Source: Capsicum annuum
Lineage: Eukaryota > Streptophyta > Magnoliopsida > Solanales > Solanaceae
Length of the DNA stretch: 64,000 nucleotides
Direction: 5' to 3'
NCBI RefSeq assembly: GCF_002878395.1
Contig: NC_061114.1
Span: forward strand, 163,415,884 to 163,479,883
Made by a program: the position numbers and the translations under genes. Below the pieces are notes generated by a model. It saw only the letters and a list, made by a program, of their open reading frames with translations, had not been told where the DNA came from and ran no database searches. Below are positions 12,271 through 24,560 of the stretch, piece by piece (the first letter of the stretch is position 1; each line of letters begins with the position of its first letter).

Positions 12271-14752
12271 TAAAATGCCCCAAGTCTATACCCTGGATGC
12301 TACATGGTGTTTATGACCCCAAAAGACCACAAGCTAACCCATGGCTGATATCTGCTAGTAGCACTAAAAAATAATTCGGTAGTTATGCGGAAAATAGGCT
12401 GAAATGCCATAAGGTTCAAAATCTAAAATACTGATAAAGAATATCAACTGTAAAAATAATCTGCAAAACTAAATACTATCTGAAAATCTAGTCTGAAAAG
12501 CCTCTAACTGACTGTCTGAAAATGGAGTTGATGGGATAATCCCCCAACTAACTCCGACTATTGAAATACTGAATATAGTGAAAACTAAAATAAAAAATAT
12601 CCTCGAATGATAAGGACTCACTGCTAAATCTACTGCTGTTATCTGAATCTTCCTATATGCGGTCAGGAACCTGAGCGTTCGAGCCTATGATATAAGACAT
12701 CATAGTACAAAGAAAGAGTATGCATCAGTACGTGGAATATAGTGGTATGCTAGATGAGGTAAGGCTGAATGCAAGGGTTCATATGGATGAACAATAACTA
12801 ACTGAAATGATATAGAGTAACTGAATATGAAAGTACATGGATAACTGGAACTGTTCTAAATACTGAGTAAGAAATACTACGCATATACATGTATGAGTAC
12901 TGTAACTGAGCTTATCTAAAGCTAAGTACTGAGTTTTGATACTGAGTAACTATTAATCTGAGATTACTGATAACTGAGTTACTGATACTGACAGTCCTAA
13001 TTTTGTAGAATTGAACTAAGTTCTATACTAAAGACTGAAACTAAAACTGTGGGAGGTAATCATCTAACTGACATGCCCCAAATAAGATAATGAAGTTGAG
13101 GTCTAATCTATAACCCTAATTAGAAGGGTGTCAGTACCGTTCCACGGGTAAAGACAAGCTGAAGAGATACCCTCATTTGGCAGGTACTATAATGAGAACG
13201 GTGGAAACCTCATCTGGCAGGTTAAAAATACCTCATCAACCCTCAACTGGCATGTTTGATGTCTCAACCTACACTGGCTACGTATTGCTGGAATGCAAAG
13301 ACTGTTTCTAAGGATCAAACCCTCTACTAGCAGGTGAGCCCCCATCCTTAGGTTAACTCGGTGTTGAATCCTACTCCCAACTGAATAGACACTGGACTAA
13401 TTATACTGAACTAGACTGGACTAATATTGAGTTGTTACTGAGTTCTATAGCTGAATGTGTTTACTGAGTTCTCTAACTGGCTAATTTCTACTAATTGTGA
13501 CATGACTGATACTATTCTGTAACTGATACTGGCTCTGAGTAAATAGATAGACTGTCGGGTATTAAATACCCCCAGGACTCGATAGCATGAAACATAAAGA
13601 ATAGTACTATCTTGAAAGACATAATAATGTATACTTGTCCATAATTCATTCATAGAGACAATTCATGAAACACTTGTAGGGCATAAGCTTGTATATATAC
13701 TAGAATATCATGATTGCATCATTTAATTCACTTGGACATTCTATCAAACACTTGGGAAGCACAACTTAATACACATAATCATGGATAACATATAAGCATT
13801 GCACTTCAATGCCCAAACTTGTAAATTCATGGTTTTAACATGCAATTTATATAATTCCCCATAACTACTATTCTATTTTCATGAATCTTATCATAATAAT
13901 GGATTAAAACAAAAATTAACATTATAGACATGCGTACAATAAATTTCAAACATGGGAATTCACAATTCCATAAACTTGTAGTTTTAATAAAAAAAGATTC
14001 TTGGACTCTATGGATGACAGGTGCCCATAGATGAACACCAAACATACCTGGATATTTTAATTCTTGAAGATTCTTGAAGGAAATTCTTAGGCTTGTTCTT
14101 GATTTCTTGAAGCTAGGGTTTAGCCCTTTGAGAGAGAATGCTTTTAATTTGGGGGAAAATTGATTAAGAATAACTTTAAAATATTTTAGGGGTTAAAACC
14201 CATATCTGGGCGTACTAAAATTATGGAAAAAGACTAGTTTAACCCTGGACAACATCTTAATTTTCATCAAAATTTTCTAACCTGATCCACTGGCGCGACA
14301 CGGTTCTATCGTGCCGTGTCACTGGAAATTTACAACTGGGAACTGGGGACTTGGCGCAATGCGGTGGAATTGCAGTGCCCCTTTGATTTTGAATTTTGGA
14401 CTCATCGCGATGCGGTGGGATCATGTTGGAACACTGCAAGAGCACAATTTTGAAAATGTTGCTTGGCGCGATGTGCCATGATCGTGGAGGCTCAGTGTAT
14501 TTGACAATTATCATTTGGTCCAGCTCCGCGATGCGCTGAAGTGCCTGTTGGCACACTGTTTTACAAAAATGGATCTAACTCTTCACTCTAGTATCGGATT
14601 TGGGCAAATTTTATATCATTGGAAAGCTGACTGAATTTCCTACGCAATGGCAAACTCTAAACTAAAAAATACTGAGTATTTCAAAATTCTTTTATATTGA
14701 ATAACTCTTTGGATAAGAGTTAATAAAAGCTAGGGCAATACGAGGTATTAGA
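12271..14752 (-). repeat. LTR b (shared middle LTR)
   Basis: This is the middle LTR, serving as 5' LTR of the left internal region and 3' LTR of the right one. It starts TAAAATGCCCC (mutated from TGTAATGCCCC) and ends GAGGTATTAGA before a polypurine tract. It lacks a short segment near 12985 that is present in LTRs a and c, so its indels are private. CpG modules lie at 14280-14560. Confidence 0.9.
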
Positions 14753-14768
14753 ATATCTCCTCCTTGGG
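14753..14768 (-). other. Polypurine tract of right internal region
   Basis: On the minus strand CCCAAGGAGGAGATAT abuts LTR b, the equivalent of the tract at 7401-7416. Confidence 0.75.
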
Positions 14769-15075
14769 AACATTCATCCTTGAATGAGACTGATTAAGCT
14801 ACGAAACACTGACAGACTGAGCTTATTCACTGAACATGCATAACTGAAACATGACTACATGACTAAATTACCAACAAGCTGAGTTTCAATACTGAATATG
14901 CATATCTGATGCAAGAGTGCATAAATGGAGCTACTGATAAGCTGAGTTTTCATACTGAACATGCATATCTGATGCATGAGTACATGGCTGAACTGAGTCA
15001 TGAATGTATGACTGAATATGCAATGGTAACTAAACTGTAACATAGAACTGAATAAAGCTAAGGAATACTATTACC

Positions 15076-17990
15076 TTAAGTTGAATCAGATTTTGCAGAG
15101 AAGAGGTGAGGATACTTGGTCCGTATATCTGCTTCTTCTTCCCAAGTAGCTCCCTCAATGGACTGATTCCGCCAAAGAACTTTGACCAAGGGAATTTCTT
15201 TAGTCCTCAATCTACGAATTTGATGATCGAAGATCTAGATTGAAACCTCTTCAAAATAGAGATTATTCTGAATATTAACATCCTCTATGGGAACTATGAC
15301 TGTTGGGTCACCAATGCATTTCTTTAGCAAGGAGATATGAAATATTGGGTGTACTTAAGCTATATCTGAAGGCAACTGAAGCTCATAAGCTACCTTTCCA
15401 AAATGACTGAGAATTCTATAAGGACCGACATATCGATGACTGAGCTTTCCCTTCTTGCTGAACCTCTTTACTCCCTTCATGGGAGAGATTTTTAAAAACA
15501 TAAAATCACCGATCTCAAACTCAAGATTTTTTCTCCTCATATCTACATATATTTTTGTCGGCTTTAGGTTTCCCTAAGCTTTCTCTCATCAACTGAACCT
15601 TCTCTAGGGCATCAAATACTAAGTCAAGCCCTACTACTGCGGCCTCACCTACCTCGATCCAACCAATTAAAGATCTACATCTCCTACCATAGAATGCCTC
15701 AAATGGAGCCATCTAAATACTAGAATGATAGATGTTATTATATACAAATTTAATCAAAGGCAAGTGGCTATCCCAACTACCCTTAAAATCGACAACCCAT
15801 GCTCTTAGCATATCTTCTAAAGTCTGAATGGTCCTTTCTGCTTGACCATCTATCTGAGGGTGGAAGGATGTACTGAGGTGAACTTGGGTACCAAGACTCT
15901 TTTGGAACACTCTCTAGAAGTGAGAGGTAAACTGTGTACCTCTATCTGAGATGATAGACACTGGGACTCTGTGTAACCTAACCAACTATCAGATATAGAG
16001 TTTGGCATAGTCCTCAGCTGAATAGGAGGTATGAATTGGCAAGAAATGAGCTGATTTGGTCATCTTATCTACGATAACCCAAATAGAATCATGTAGAAGA
16101 CAAGCACGAGGCAAACCTATCACAAAGTCCATGTTCACTTCTTCCCATTTCCATGTGGGAATACTGAACTCCTGCATGGACCCACTAGTTTTCTGGTGCT
16201 CAATCTTCACTTGCTGATATATAGAGCACTTAGCTACAAACTCTGCAATATCTCTCTTTATCCCACTCCACCAATAGATCTCCCACAAATTATGGTACAT
16301 CTTCGTGGCCCATGGATGAATCGAGTAACACGCACCATGCGCTTCTGCAAGAATTCATTGTCTCAAGTCATCTACACCTGGCACACATAACTGACCCTGG
16401 CAACGCAACACACCATCTTCCCCTTAGAAGAAAACCTCTACTTTCTATTCTCTAAATGACTCATTCAACTTAACTAGACTGGGATATCTATCATGTTTTT
16501 CCTTTACTTTGAAAACTAGAGATGATTCTGAACTATTCTGAACCCGTACAACACCTTCTATTGATTCGACTAAGTAGACACCTAGTATGGAAAGCTAATG
16601 AACTTTCTTAACTAATTTCTTATTATCATCCTCATTATGGGAAACACTACCCATAGTCAATCTACTGAGAGCATCAGCCACTACATTGGCCTTGCTCGGA
16701 TGATACAGAATGCTTATGTCTTAATCTTTTAATAACTCTAACCACCTTATCTGACGCAAATTCAAATCTTTATAAGAGAATACATACTCTAAGATTTTGT
16801 GATCTGTGAACACATCAGCATGCACCCTATACAAGTAATGCCTCCAAATCTCCAAGGCAAACACTATAGCTACTAACTCAAGATCATGGGTAGGGTAATT
16901 CTTCTTATAGGGCTGAAGCTATTTGGAGGCATAGGCCTTGACCTTACCTTTCTCATAAGGACACAACCCAAACCTACTATAGATGCATCAAAGTACATAA
17001 CAAACCCATCTGAACCATCTGGTAGAGTCAAAACTGGGGCTGAGGTAAGTCGAGTCTTCAACTCCTAAAAACTCTTCTAGCAGGAATCTAACCACTGATA
17101 CTTGACTTTCTTCTGAGCCAATCTGGACATGGGGGATGCAATAGACAAAAATCCTTCAATAAACTAGCAGTAATAGCCAGCCAAACCCAAGAAACTCCTG
17201 ATATCTTATGGAGGGATAGGTCTAGGACAGTTTCTCACTACTTTGGTATTTTGAAGATTAACTCTAATGCCATCATCGAAAACAATATGACTAAGGAACA
17301 CCACTAACCTTATCCAAAATTCTCACTTACTAAATTTGGTAAAGAACTGATAAGTTCTAAGAATCTGAAGTATGATTTTTAGGTGATCAGTGTAATCATT
17401 CTCGCTATGAGAATAAATAAGAATGTCATCGATGAAGACTATAATGAACATGTCCAAGTACCGCTTGAACACTTGATTCATTAAGTTCATGAAAGTTAAT
17501 AGGGCATTAGTGAGACCAAAGGATATGACTAGAAACTCAAAGTGACCATACCGAGTTTGGAAAGCTATTTTTGGAATGTCACACTCGTTAACTCTAAGCT
17601 AATGATAGCCTGATCTGAGGTCTATCTTAGAAAAATAACTAGCACCCTGAAGTTGGTCAAACAAGTCATCAATTCTAGGAAGAGGGTATTTATTCTTGAT
17701 TATGACCTTTTTAACTAACAGTAGTCAATACATATTCTGAGAGAACCGTCTTTTTTTCATATAAATAAGACTGGTGCACCCCATGGAGAAATGTTGGGTC
17801 TGATGAATCCCTTATCTAGGAGATCCTTTAACTGTTCTTTTAACTCTCTGAGTTTTGTTGGAGCCATTCTGTATGGAAGAATAGATATGGGTTGAGTATC
17901 TGGTAGAAGGTCTATTCTGAAGTCAATTTCCCTGATGGGAGGAACTCCAGGAAGATTTTTGAGAAACATATCTGACAATCCATTTACTAC
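15076..17990 (-). pseudogene. Right copy pol: RT, RNase H, integrase, chromodomain-like tail
   Basis: On the minus strand, the RT N-terminal block is at 17757-17990 (NGLSDMFLKNLPGVPPIREI, then YRMAPTKLRELKEQLKD and KGFIRPNISPWGAPVLFI). FIDDILIYS lies near 17415-17440. RNase H follows at 16873-17061 (VMYFDASIVGLGCVLMRK). Integrase pieces are at 15989-16300 (HHCC-type region, then MDFVIGLPR and WVIVDKMTKSAHFLPI), 15713-15910 ([20 protein letters not shown], holding the catalytic Glu) and 15521-15712 (MAPFEAFYGRRCRSLIGW). The C-terminal barrel is at 15355-15540. The tail contains VKVLWRNQSIEGATWEEEAD, and the stop is at 15076-15078. Pieces are separated by stops and frameshifts. Confidence 0.87.
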
Positions 17991-18640
17991 TGGAACTGAC
18001 TCAATATTGGGAGTCTCTAAACTAGATTCTTTGAATCGTACAAGATGATAGACACATCCCTTGGATACCATTTTTCTCACTCTAAGGTAAAAAATCAACT
18101 GACCCTTAAGCATTGTAGTACTACCCCTCCATTCAAGGACTGGTTTATTTGGGAACTAAAAATGAACAATTTTGTTTCTACAATCAACTGAGGCATAGAA
18201 TAAATAGAGCCAATCCATGCCGAGACTGACATCAAAATCTATCATCTCTAATTCTACTAGTTCTATTGAAGTGACTCTCTGATATATCATAAGCAGAAAG
18301 TTCTTGTATACCTACCAGGCTATGATAGACTAGCCCACTAGAGTAGAGACTGAGAATGGTTCTGTTAAGATCTCTGGTTTGACTTTGAAGTTGACTGCTA
18401 TGTAAAGAGTTATAAAAGACAATGAAGCTCCTAGATATAATAAGCCATAAATATGTAAATAGAAAATTTATAATGTACTCTAGTGACCATATCAGGAGAA
18501 CTTTCCTGGTCTTGTCTGGACGGAAGTGCATAAAGCCTATTTTGGCGTTGCCCACTGGTGGCACTGGAAGCTGCACCCTGCTGATTCGGGTGACCAGACT
18601 GAGCTGAAAGACGATTATACTGACCCTACAAACCTGATTA
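17991..18640 (-). pseudogene. Right copy protease and protease-RT linker
   Basis: This stretch lies between RT and the gag zinc knuckle on the minus strand and corresponds to the aspartic protease region of gypsy pol. The linker block VYHLVRFKESSLETPNIESV (about 18000-18060) is recognisable from other gypsy copies. I could not confirm an intact Asp-(Ser/Thr)-Gly active site because the frame is interrupted. A longer open frame across 18232-18834 is an out-of-frame shadow of this region. Confidence 0.6.
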
Positions 18641-19681
18641 AGGATAATCTCTGACTTTGTGGTCTGGCTTTCCACACCTAAAACAAATATCACTTTCAGC
18701 TCTACAAATACTCTGATGGTTTCTGGCACATGTTTGACAAAGAGGATTTGTTCGAGCACTGCTAAAACTACCCTGAGATTTAGAGCCTGGTGCCCTATCT
18801 TTGCTACTATTTTTGAACTTAGGGATAGGAGCACTAGCTAAGGATGGATATAGAACTAAAGACTTCATATAAAATTAGGAACGATTATCTCCCTCTAACT
18901 TAGGATGATTGAAATTAAAGTTACCTATTCTAGTTCTCTTGTCATTCTTCTGTCTCTCCTTATTTTAGCATCTTCTATCTACTGCGCATGCACCATGAGC
19001 CTAGATATGTCTATCTCCTTACTCAACATGGCAGTTCTGCACTCCTTAACTCTACTATCTAATACCCCAAATATGAACTTACTCATTCTGGACATACTGT
19101 ATGCTACTACAAGGGAGCATACCTGGATATCTGAGTAAACTTGAGGGTATACTCTTTCACACTCATGCTGCCTTGACCGAGATTGATGAACTCTAGCACC
19201 TTGGCTTCTCTTATCTCTAAGGGTAAGAATCTATCTAGGAAGACAGTAGCAAATTTTTCCCATTCTATGGGCTCTGCATCTGTACCTCTGTTTATCTTCT
19301 ACTTCTTAAACCACGTATGAGCTATATTTTATAGCTGATAGGCAGCTAACTCACCACTCTCACTAGATGTCACTCCCATGATGTCTAGGATATTCTTAAC
19401 CTGATTGAGAAACTCTTATGGATCCTCCTCTGACTTAGATCCTGAGAATAGGGGAGGATTCATTCGAGTGAAGTCTCGAATCATTACTACAACAGTATTA
19501 GCCACTGGGTTAGCCTGAACAGTAGCTGGTCATTCATTTTGAGCTATTACAAAATTGGCTAGAGTAGTGAATGCAGCTCTAAATTCTGCATGAGTGACAT
19601 GCTCCTCCAGGGGATCTGCCTGAATGGACTGAGGTGCTGACTGAATTTTGGTTCTTCTTTCATTAGTTTTTTGGGAGGCAT
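18638..19681 (-). pseudogene. Right copy gag with zinc knuckle
   Basis: The start ATG is at 19681 (minus), about 220 bp inside the right LTR, which is normal spacing for a gypsy leader. The reading frame after it is shifted compared with the expected basic N-terminus. The capsid domain spans about 19480-18980 with several stops. The C-terminal piece at 18638-18868 ends in CFRCGKPDHKVRDYP: a CX2CX4HX4C zinc knuckle in which the last Cys is Tyr. The left copy lost a different ligand, so the two decayed independently. Confidence 0.8.
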
Positions 19682-19880
19682 ATTCTATAATGAAAGGAAG
19701 AAAGGGATTCGACTGAGAGTTTATCTTGAGCTCATGCTCATTCGCACGACATAAATATAGAAAAAAGGGATACTTTTCCTAAAACATCTCATAGCCTCCT
19801 GTCCATAAGTGTGGTGTGATACACACCCATGCACAAGACTCTACTTGAGCGGCTTTTAGAGTCCCTAAGACTCTATTAAA

Positions 19881-19899
19881 CCTTAGACTCCGATACCAA
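19881..19899 (-). other. Primer-binding site of the tandem element
   Basis: On the minus strand TTGGTATCGGAGTCTAAGG lies just downstream of the LTR c end, matching the initiator-Met tRNA type site with a few changes. The equivalent site beside LTR b (about 12250-12268) is more mutated. Confidence 0.75.
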
Positions 19900-19902
19900 G
19901 TT

Positions 19903-22381
19903 TGTAATGCCCCAAGTCTATACCCTGGATGCTACATGGTTCTTACAACACCAAAGGACCATAAGCTAGCCCATGGCTGATATCTGCTGTGAGCACTAAA
20001 AAATAATACTTTAGTGATGTGGAAAATAGGTTGAAATACCATAAGGTTCAAAATCTGAAATACTGATAAAGAATATCAACTATAATAATAATCTGTAGAA
20101 CCGAATATTATCTGAAAAGCCTGTAACTGACTATCTGAAAGTGAAGTTGATGGGACAAGCCCCCAACTAAATCTGGCTACTAAAATACTGAATATACTAA
20201 AAATTGAAATAATAGAATATCCTCGAATAAGGAGGACTCACTGCTAAATCTACTGTTGCTATCTAAATTTGTCTAAGTGTGGTCAGGAACTTGAGCGTCT
20301 GAACCTATGATATGAGACATCATAGTGTAAAGAAAGAGTATGCATTAGTACGTAGAATGTACAAGTATGCTAGATAAGGTAAGGCTGATTACAAGGGTTC
20401 ATATGCATGAACAACAACTAACTAAAATGATATAGAGTAACTGAATATGAAAGTAAATGGATAACTAGAGCTGCTGTAAATACTGAGAAAGAAATACCGT
20501 GCAATACCTGTATGAGTACTATAACTTAGCTTATCTAAAGCTAAGTACTAAATTCTGATATTGAGTGACTGTTAATCTAAAATTACTAATAACTGAGTTA
20601 TTGATATTGATTGACTGTGTCTAATAGTCTTGATTTTGTAGAACTAAATTGATTTCTATACTGAAGACTAAAACTAAAATTGTGAGAGGTAATTATCTAA
20701 CCGACATGCCCCAAAAAGATAATTGTGTTGGGGTCCAATCTGTAACCCCAATTAAAAGAGTGTCAGTACCACGTCACGGGTAAAGACAAGCTGAAGAGAT
20801 ACCCCCATCTAGTAAGTACTCTGATGAGAACAGTGGAACCCTCATCTGGCAGGTTAAAAATACCTCATCAACCCTCAACTAGCAGGTTTGATGTCTCAAC
20901 CTATGCTAGCTACGTAGTTTAGGAATACAAGGACTGCTTCTAAGGATCCCACCCTCTACTAGCAGGTGAGCCCCCATCCTTGGGTTCACTCGATGATGAA
21001 TCCTACTCCCAACAAAATAGACATTGGACTGATTATACTGAATTGGACTGAACTGATACTGAGTTGTTACTGAGTTCTATAACTAATTGAGTTTATTGAG
21101 TTCTGTAACGGCTGAGTTCTACTGATCGTGACATGACTGATAGAATTCTATAACTGATACTGGCTATAGGTAAACAGCTATATTGTCGGGTATTAAATAC
21201 CCCCAGGACTTTATAGTATGAAAGATAAATCATAGTACAATCTTAAAAGACATAATAATGTATACTTGTCCATAATTCATTCATAGAGATATTTCATCAA
21301 ACACTTGTAGGGTATAAGCTTGTACATATACTAGTATGTCATAATTGCATCATTTAATTCACTTGGACATTCTATCAAACACTTGGAAAGCACAACTTAA
21401 TACATATAATCATGGAAAACATATAAACATGGCACTTCAATGCCCAAACTTGCAAATTCGTGGGTTTAACATGCAATTCATATAATTCCCCATAACTACT
21501 ATTCTATTTTCATGAATCTTATCATAATCATGGATTAAAACCCAAATTAACATTATTGACTGCATACAATAAATTTCAAACATGGGAATTCACAATTCCA
21601 TAAACTTATAGTTTTTTAAAAAACGATTCTTGGACTCTATGGGCGAAAGGTACCCATAGATGAATACCTAACATACCTGGATATTTCAATTCATGAACGT
21701 TCTTGAAGGAAATTCTTAGGCTTGTTCTTGATTTCTTGAAGCTTGGATTTAGCCCTTTGAGAGAGAACGCTTTTAATTTGTGGGAAAATTGATTAAGAAT
21801 GACTTTAAAATGTTTATAGGGGTTAAACCCCATATCTAGGCATATTAAAATCATGGAAAAAGACTAGTTTAACCCTGGACGACATCTTAATTTTCATTAA
21901 AATTTTTCGACCTAAGCCCCTGGCGTGACATGGCGCTATCGCGCCGTGTCACTGGAAATTGACAATTGGGAACTTGAGGATTGGTGCAACATGGTGGAAT
22001 TGTGGTGCCTCTTTTATTTTGAATTTTAGACTCATTGCGACGTGCTAGGATCGCGTTGGAATGTTGAAAAAGGAAAATTCTAAAATGCTGCTTGGTGCGA
22101 CGCTCCATAATCACGGAGGCTCACCATATTTGACAATTCCCAATTGTTCCAGCTCCGCAACGCATTGAAGTGCCAGTTGGCACACTGTTTTACAAAAATG
22201 GCTCTATCTCTTCACCCGAGTATCGAATTTGGGAAAATTTTATATCGTTAGAAAGATGATTGAATCTCCTAGGCAATCAATGGATCCAAATTTAAAAATA
22301 CTGAGTATTTAAAAATTCTTTTATATTGAATAACTCATGGGCTAAGAGTTAATCTAAGCTAGGAAAATACGAGGTATTACA
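19903..22381 (-). repeat. LTR c (5' LTR of the tandem element)
   Basis: It begins TGTAATGCCCC and ends GAGGTATTACA, so both terminal dinucleotides are intact. Compared with a and b it lacks a roughly 13-bp segment near 20113 (the AATCTAGTC region). CpG modules are at 21910-22180. Confidence 0.9.
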
Positions 22382-22386
22382 GTTCT

Positions 22387-22680
22387 AGTGGTGGATCATC
22401 TAGTCCAGCAGTTCAGGATGGCTGTTTGATCCCAGTTGTACCTTTTTCTATTGAGTAGGGCTATAGTGGTTGCTATGTGAGTGATGATTTTAGCCATCTG
22501 GCGAAGGACTGTCCCCGTTGTATCATTAGAACTACTTTTATTATAGATATAAGGGATAGGGGAACTACCAAAGGTATAAGAGGTAGGGGTAGTAGAGCTT
22601 ATGGTAGGGGTTATGGGGCCACTCAAGCCATTGGTGGTCATGAACAGTGTTATGCTATACCCGCCAGGCCAAAAGCAGAG
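22387..22680 (+). pseudogene. Element I gag C-terminus with zinc knuckle
   Basis: This continues the gag frame after the nested insertion. Residues GGSSSPAVQDG lead to CYVSDDFSHLAKDCPR near 22471-22520. This is a CX2CX4HX4C knuckle in which the second Cys is Ser. It is followed by an R/G-rich basic tail (RGRGSRAYGRGYG), typical of nucleocapsid tails in plant gypsy Gag. Confidence 0.75.
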
Positions 22681-23060
22681 GCTTTTAATGTTGTGAGTAT
22701 GGTATCATCCCCATTTATTTTAGATCGGCATCTGTGTTATTTAATCCTAGATCGACTTTCACCTATGTGTCTATGTATTTTTATTTAGGTTTAGATTCTG
22801 TTAGTTAGCCTCTTCTCATGCCTATTCATATATCTACCCATATATGAGATTCTTTAGTGGTTGATCAGGTACACTGATCTTGTGTTGTGACTTTCTCTGG
22901 CTGTGAGACTTGGGTAGGTTTACTTGTGTTAGATATGGTTGATTTTGATGTTATTTTGGGTATGAATTGGTTGGCTCTTTATCATATTATCTTAGATTGT
23001 TTTACTAAGACAGTGACTTTAGCTTTGTTAGGTGTGCTAAGGATAGCTTAATAGGGTGCA
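22681..23060 (+). pseudogene. Element I aspartic protease
   Basis: This is a retroviral-type protease remnant. The active-site stretch near 22739-22770 reads FNPRSTFTYVSMYFYLGLDS, with Asn where the catalytic Asp is expected. Further on, near 22935-22980, VDFDVILGMNWLALYH matches the conserved C-terminal strand (usual form ILGMDWL). In-frame stops are present. Confidence 0.75.
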
Positions 23061-23189
23061 CTTCATTCGAGACCCAAGAAGGTCATAGCTTATGGTGAGG
23101 CTCGTAGATTTGTTGTGAAGGGATGTTTAGCTTATTTGGCTTATATTCATGTTTTTAGTGTTGTTTTACCTCCTTCTTTGGATTTTGTT

Positions 23190-24560
23190 CATGTTATTTG
23201 TGAGTTTATGGATGTGTTTTCTACAGATTTGCCTAGTATGCCTTCAGAGCATGACATTGATTTTTCTATTGATGTTGAGTCGGGCACCAAGCCCATCCCT
23301 GTTCCTCCTTATAGGATGGACCCAACTGAGATGAAAGAATTGAAGGATCAGTTGTAGAAGCTATTAGATAAGGGATTTATCTGACCTAATATATTACCTT
23401 AGGGTGCGCCTGCCTTGTTTGTAAAGAAAAAAGATGGTTCTGTGTGGATGTGTATTCATTATCAATAGTTGAATAAGTTGATAGTAAGAATAAGTATCCT
23501 CTTCCTCGCATTGATGATTTATTTGATCAACTTCAGGGTGCTGCAGTGTTTTTGAAAATTAATTTGAGGTCCATTTATTCCCAGTTGAGGATTAGAGTTT
23601 CAGCTATTCCAAGGACAGTTTTTCAGACTCGATGTGGTCATTATGAGTTCTTTTCTATGTCCTTTAGGTTGACCAATGCCCCCATTGCGTTCATGAAGTT
23701 GATGAACCGAGTGTTTTAACCATATATTGACTCCTTATTATTATATTTATAGATGATATCTTGGTGTATTCCAAGAGTGAGGCTGATCATGAGGAGTATT
23801 TGGGGATTTTGCTTCAGAAACTAGGGGGATGAGAAGTTGTATGCCAAGTTTTCTAAGTGTGAGTTTTGGTTGGATTCATTTTCTTTCTTGGTTCATATGG
23901 TGACTAAGGAAGGTATTATGGTTGATTGATTATGGTTGATCCTTCCAAGGTTGCAGCAGTTCGTGACTGGGCTAGACCTACTTCACCCATCGAGATTCAG
24001 AGTTTTGTTGGATTAACTGCATATTATCGGCATTTTCTTAAAAGGTTCTCTTTTATTGCAACTCCTTTGACTAAATTGACTTAGAATAAGAATTCTTTTT
24101 AGTGGTTTGATGCTTATGAGGTGAGCTTCCAAAAGCTCAAGGCTTTGTTGACTTTATCCCCTATCTTGACTTTGCCCAAAGAGGGTGTGGGTTTACAGTG
24201 TTTTATGATACTTCAGGTGTTGGATTGGGTGTTGTGTTGATGTAGGATGGCAAGGTTATTTTTTATGTATCTCATTAATTGAAGCCTCATGAGAGGTATT
24301 ACCCTACCCATGATTTAGAGATGTGTACGGTTGTATTTGTGTTGAAGTTGTGGAGGCACTACTTGTATGGAGTCTATTATGAGATCTTCTTAGATCATCG
24401 TAGCCTTTAGTAATTCTTCACCTACTGAGATCTTAATATGAGGCAGCGCCGCTGGCTTGAGTTGCTTAAGGACTATGACTTAACTATTCTCTACCATCTG
24501 GGAAAGGCTAATGTGGTAACGGATGCCTTAAGCCAAAAGTCAACTAGCATGGATAGCTTT
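23190..24560 (+). pseudogene. Element I reverse transcriptase and RNase H
   Basis: The RT N-terminal block is at 23200-23360 (FSTDLPSMPSEHDIDFSIDV, then [17 protein letters not shown]). KKKDGSVWMCIHYQ follows at about 23430-23465. The catalytic FIDDILVYSKSE is at about 23747-23785 and is intact locally. The RNase H region runs from 24080 and ends with YHLGKANVVTDALSQKS at about 24495-24545. Several TAG/TGA stops and indels interrupt the frame. Confidence 0.8.

Larger units (their letters stand above)
4904..22386 (-). mobile_element. Tandem double gypsy element: LTR-INT-LTR-INT-LTR
   Basis: Three LTR copies of one family (4909-7400, 12271-14752, 19903-22381) alternate with two internal regions (7401-12270 and 14753-19902), all in the same minus orientation. 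The outer ends are TG...CA, and the whole array is flanked by one 5-bp duplication GTTCT (4904-4908 and 22382-22386), so it occupies a single insertion site. Both internal regions carry gag through chromodomain, with a polypurine tract on their left and a primer site on their right. Recombination between LTRs of two copies is the usual explanation. Confidence 0.9.

Noticed and set aside
6086..13653. Near-identical 72-codon frames at 6086-6304 and 13435-13653
   Set aside because: They look conserved only because LTRs a and b are copies. LTR c does not keep the frame and no domain is visible.
18232..18834. 200-codon frame on the minus strand
   Set aside because: It reads across the gag and protease region out of phase with the zinc-knuckle frame; a shadow.
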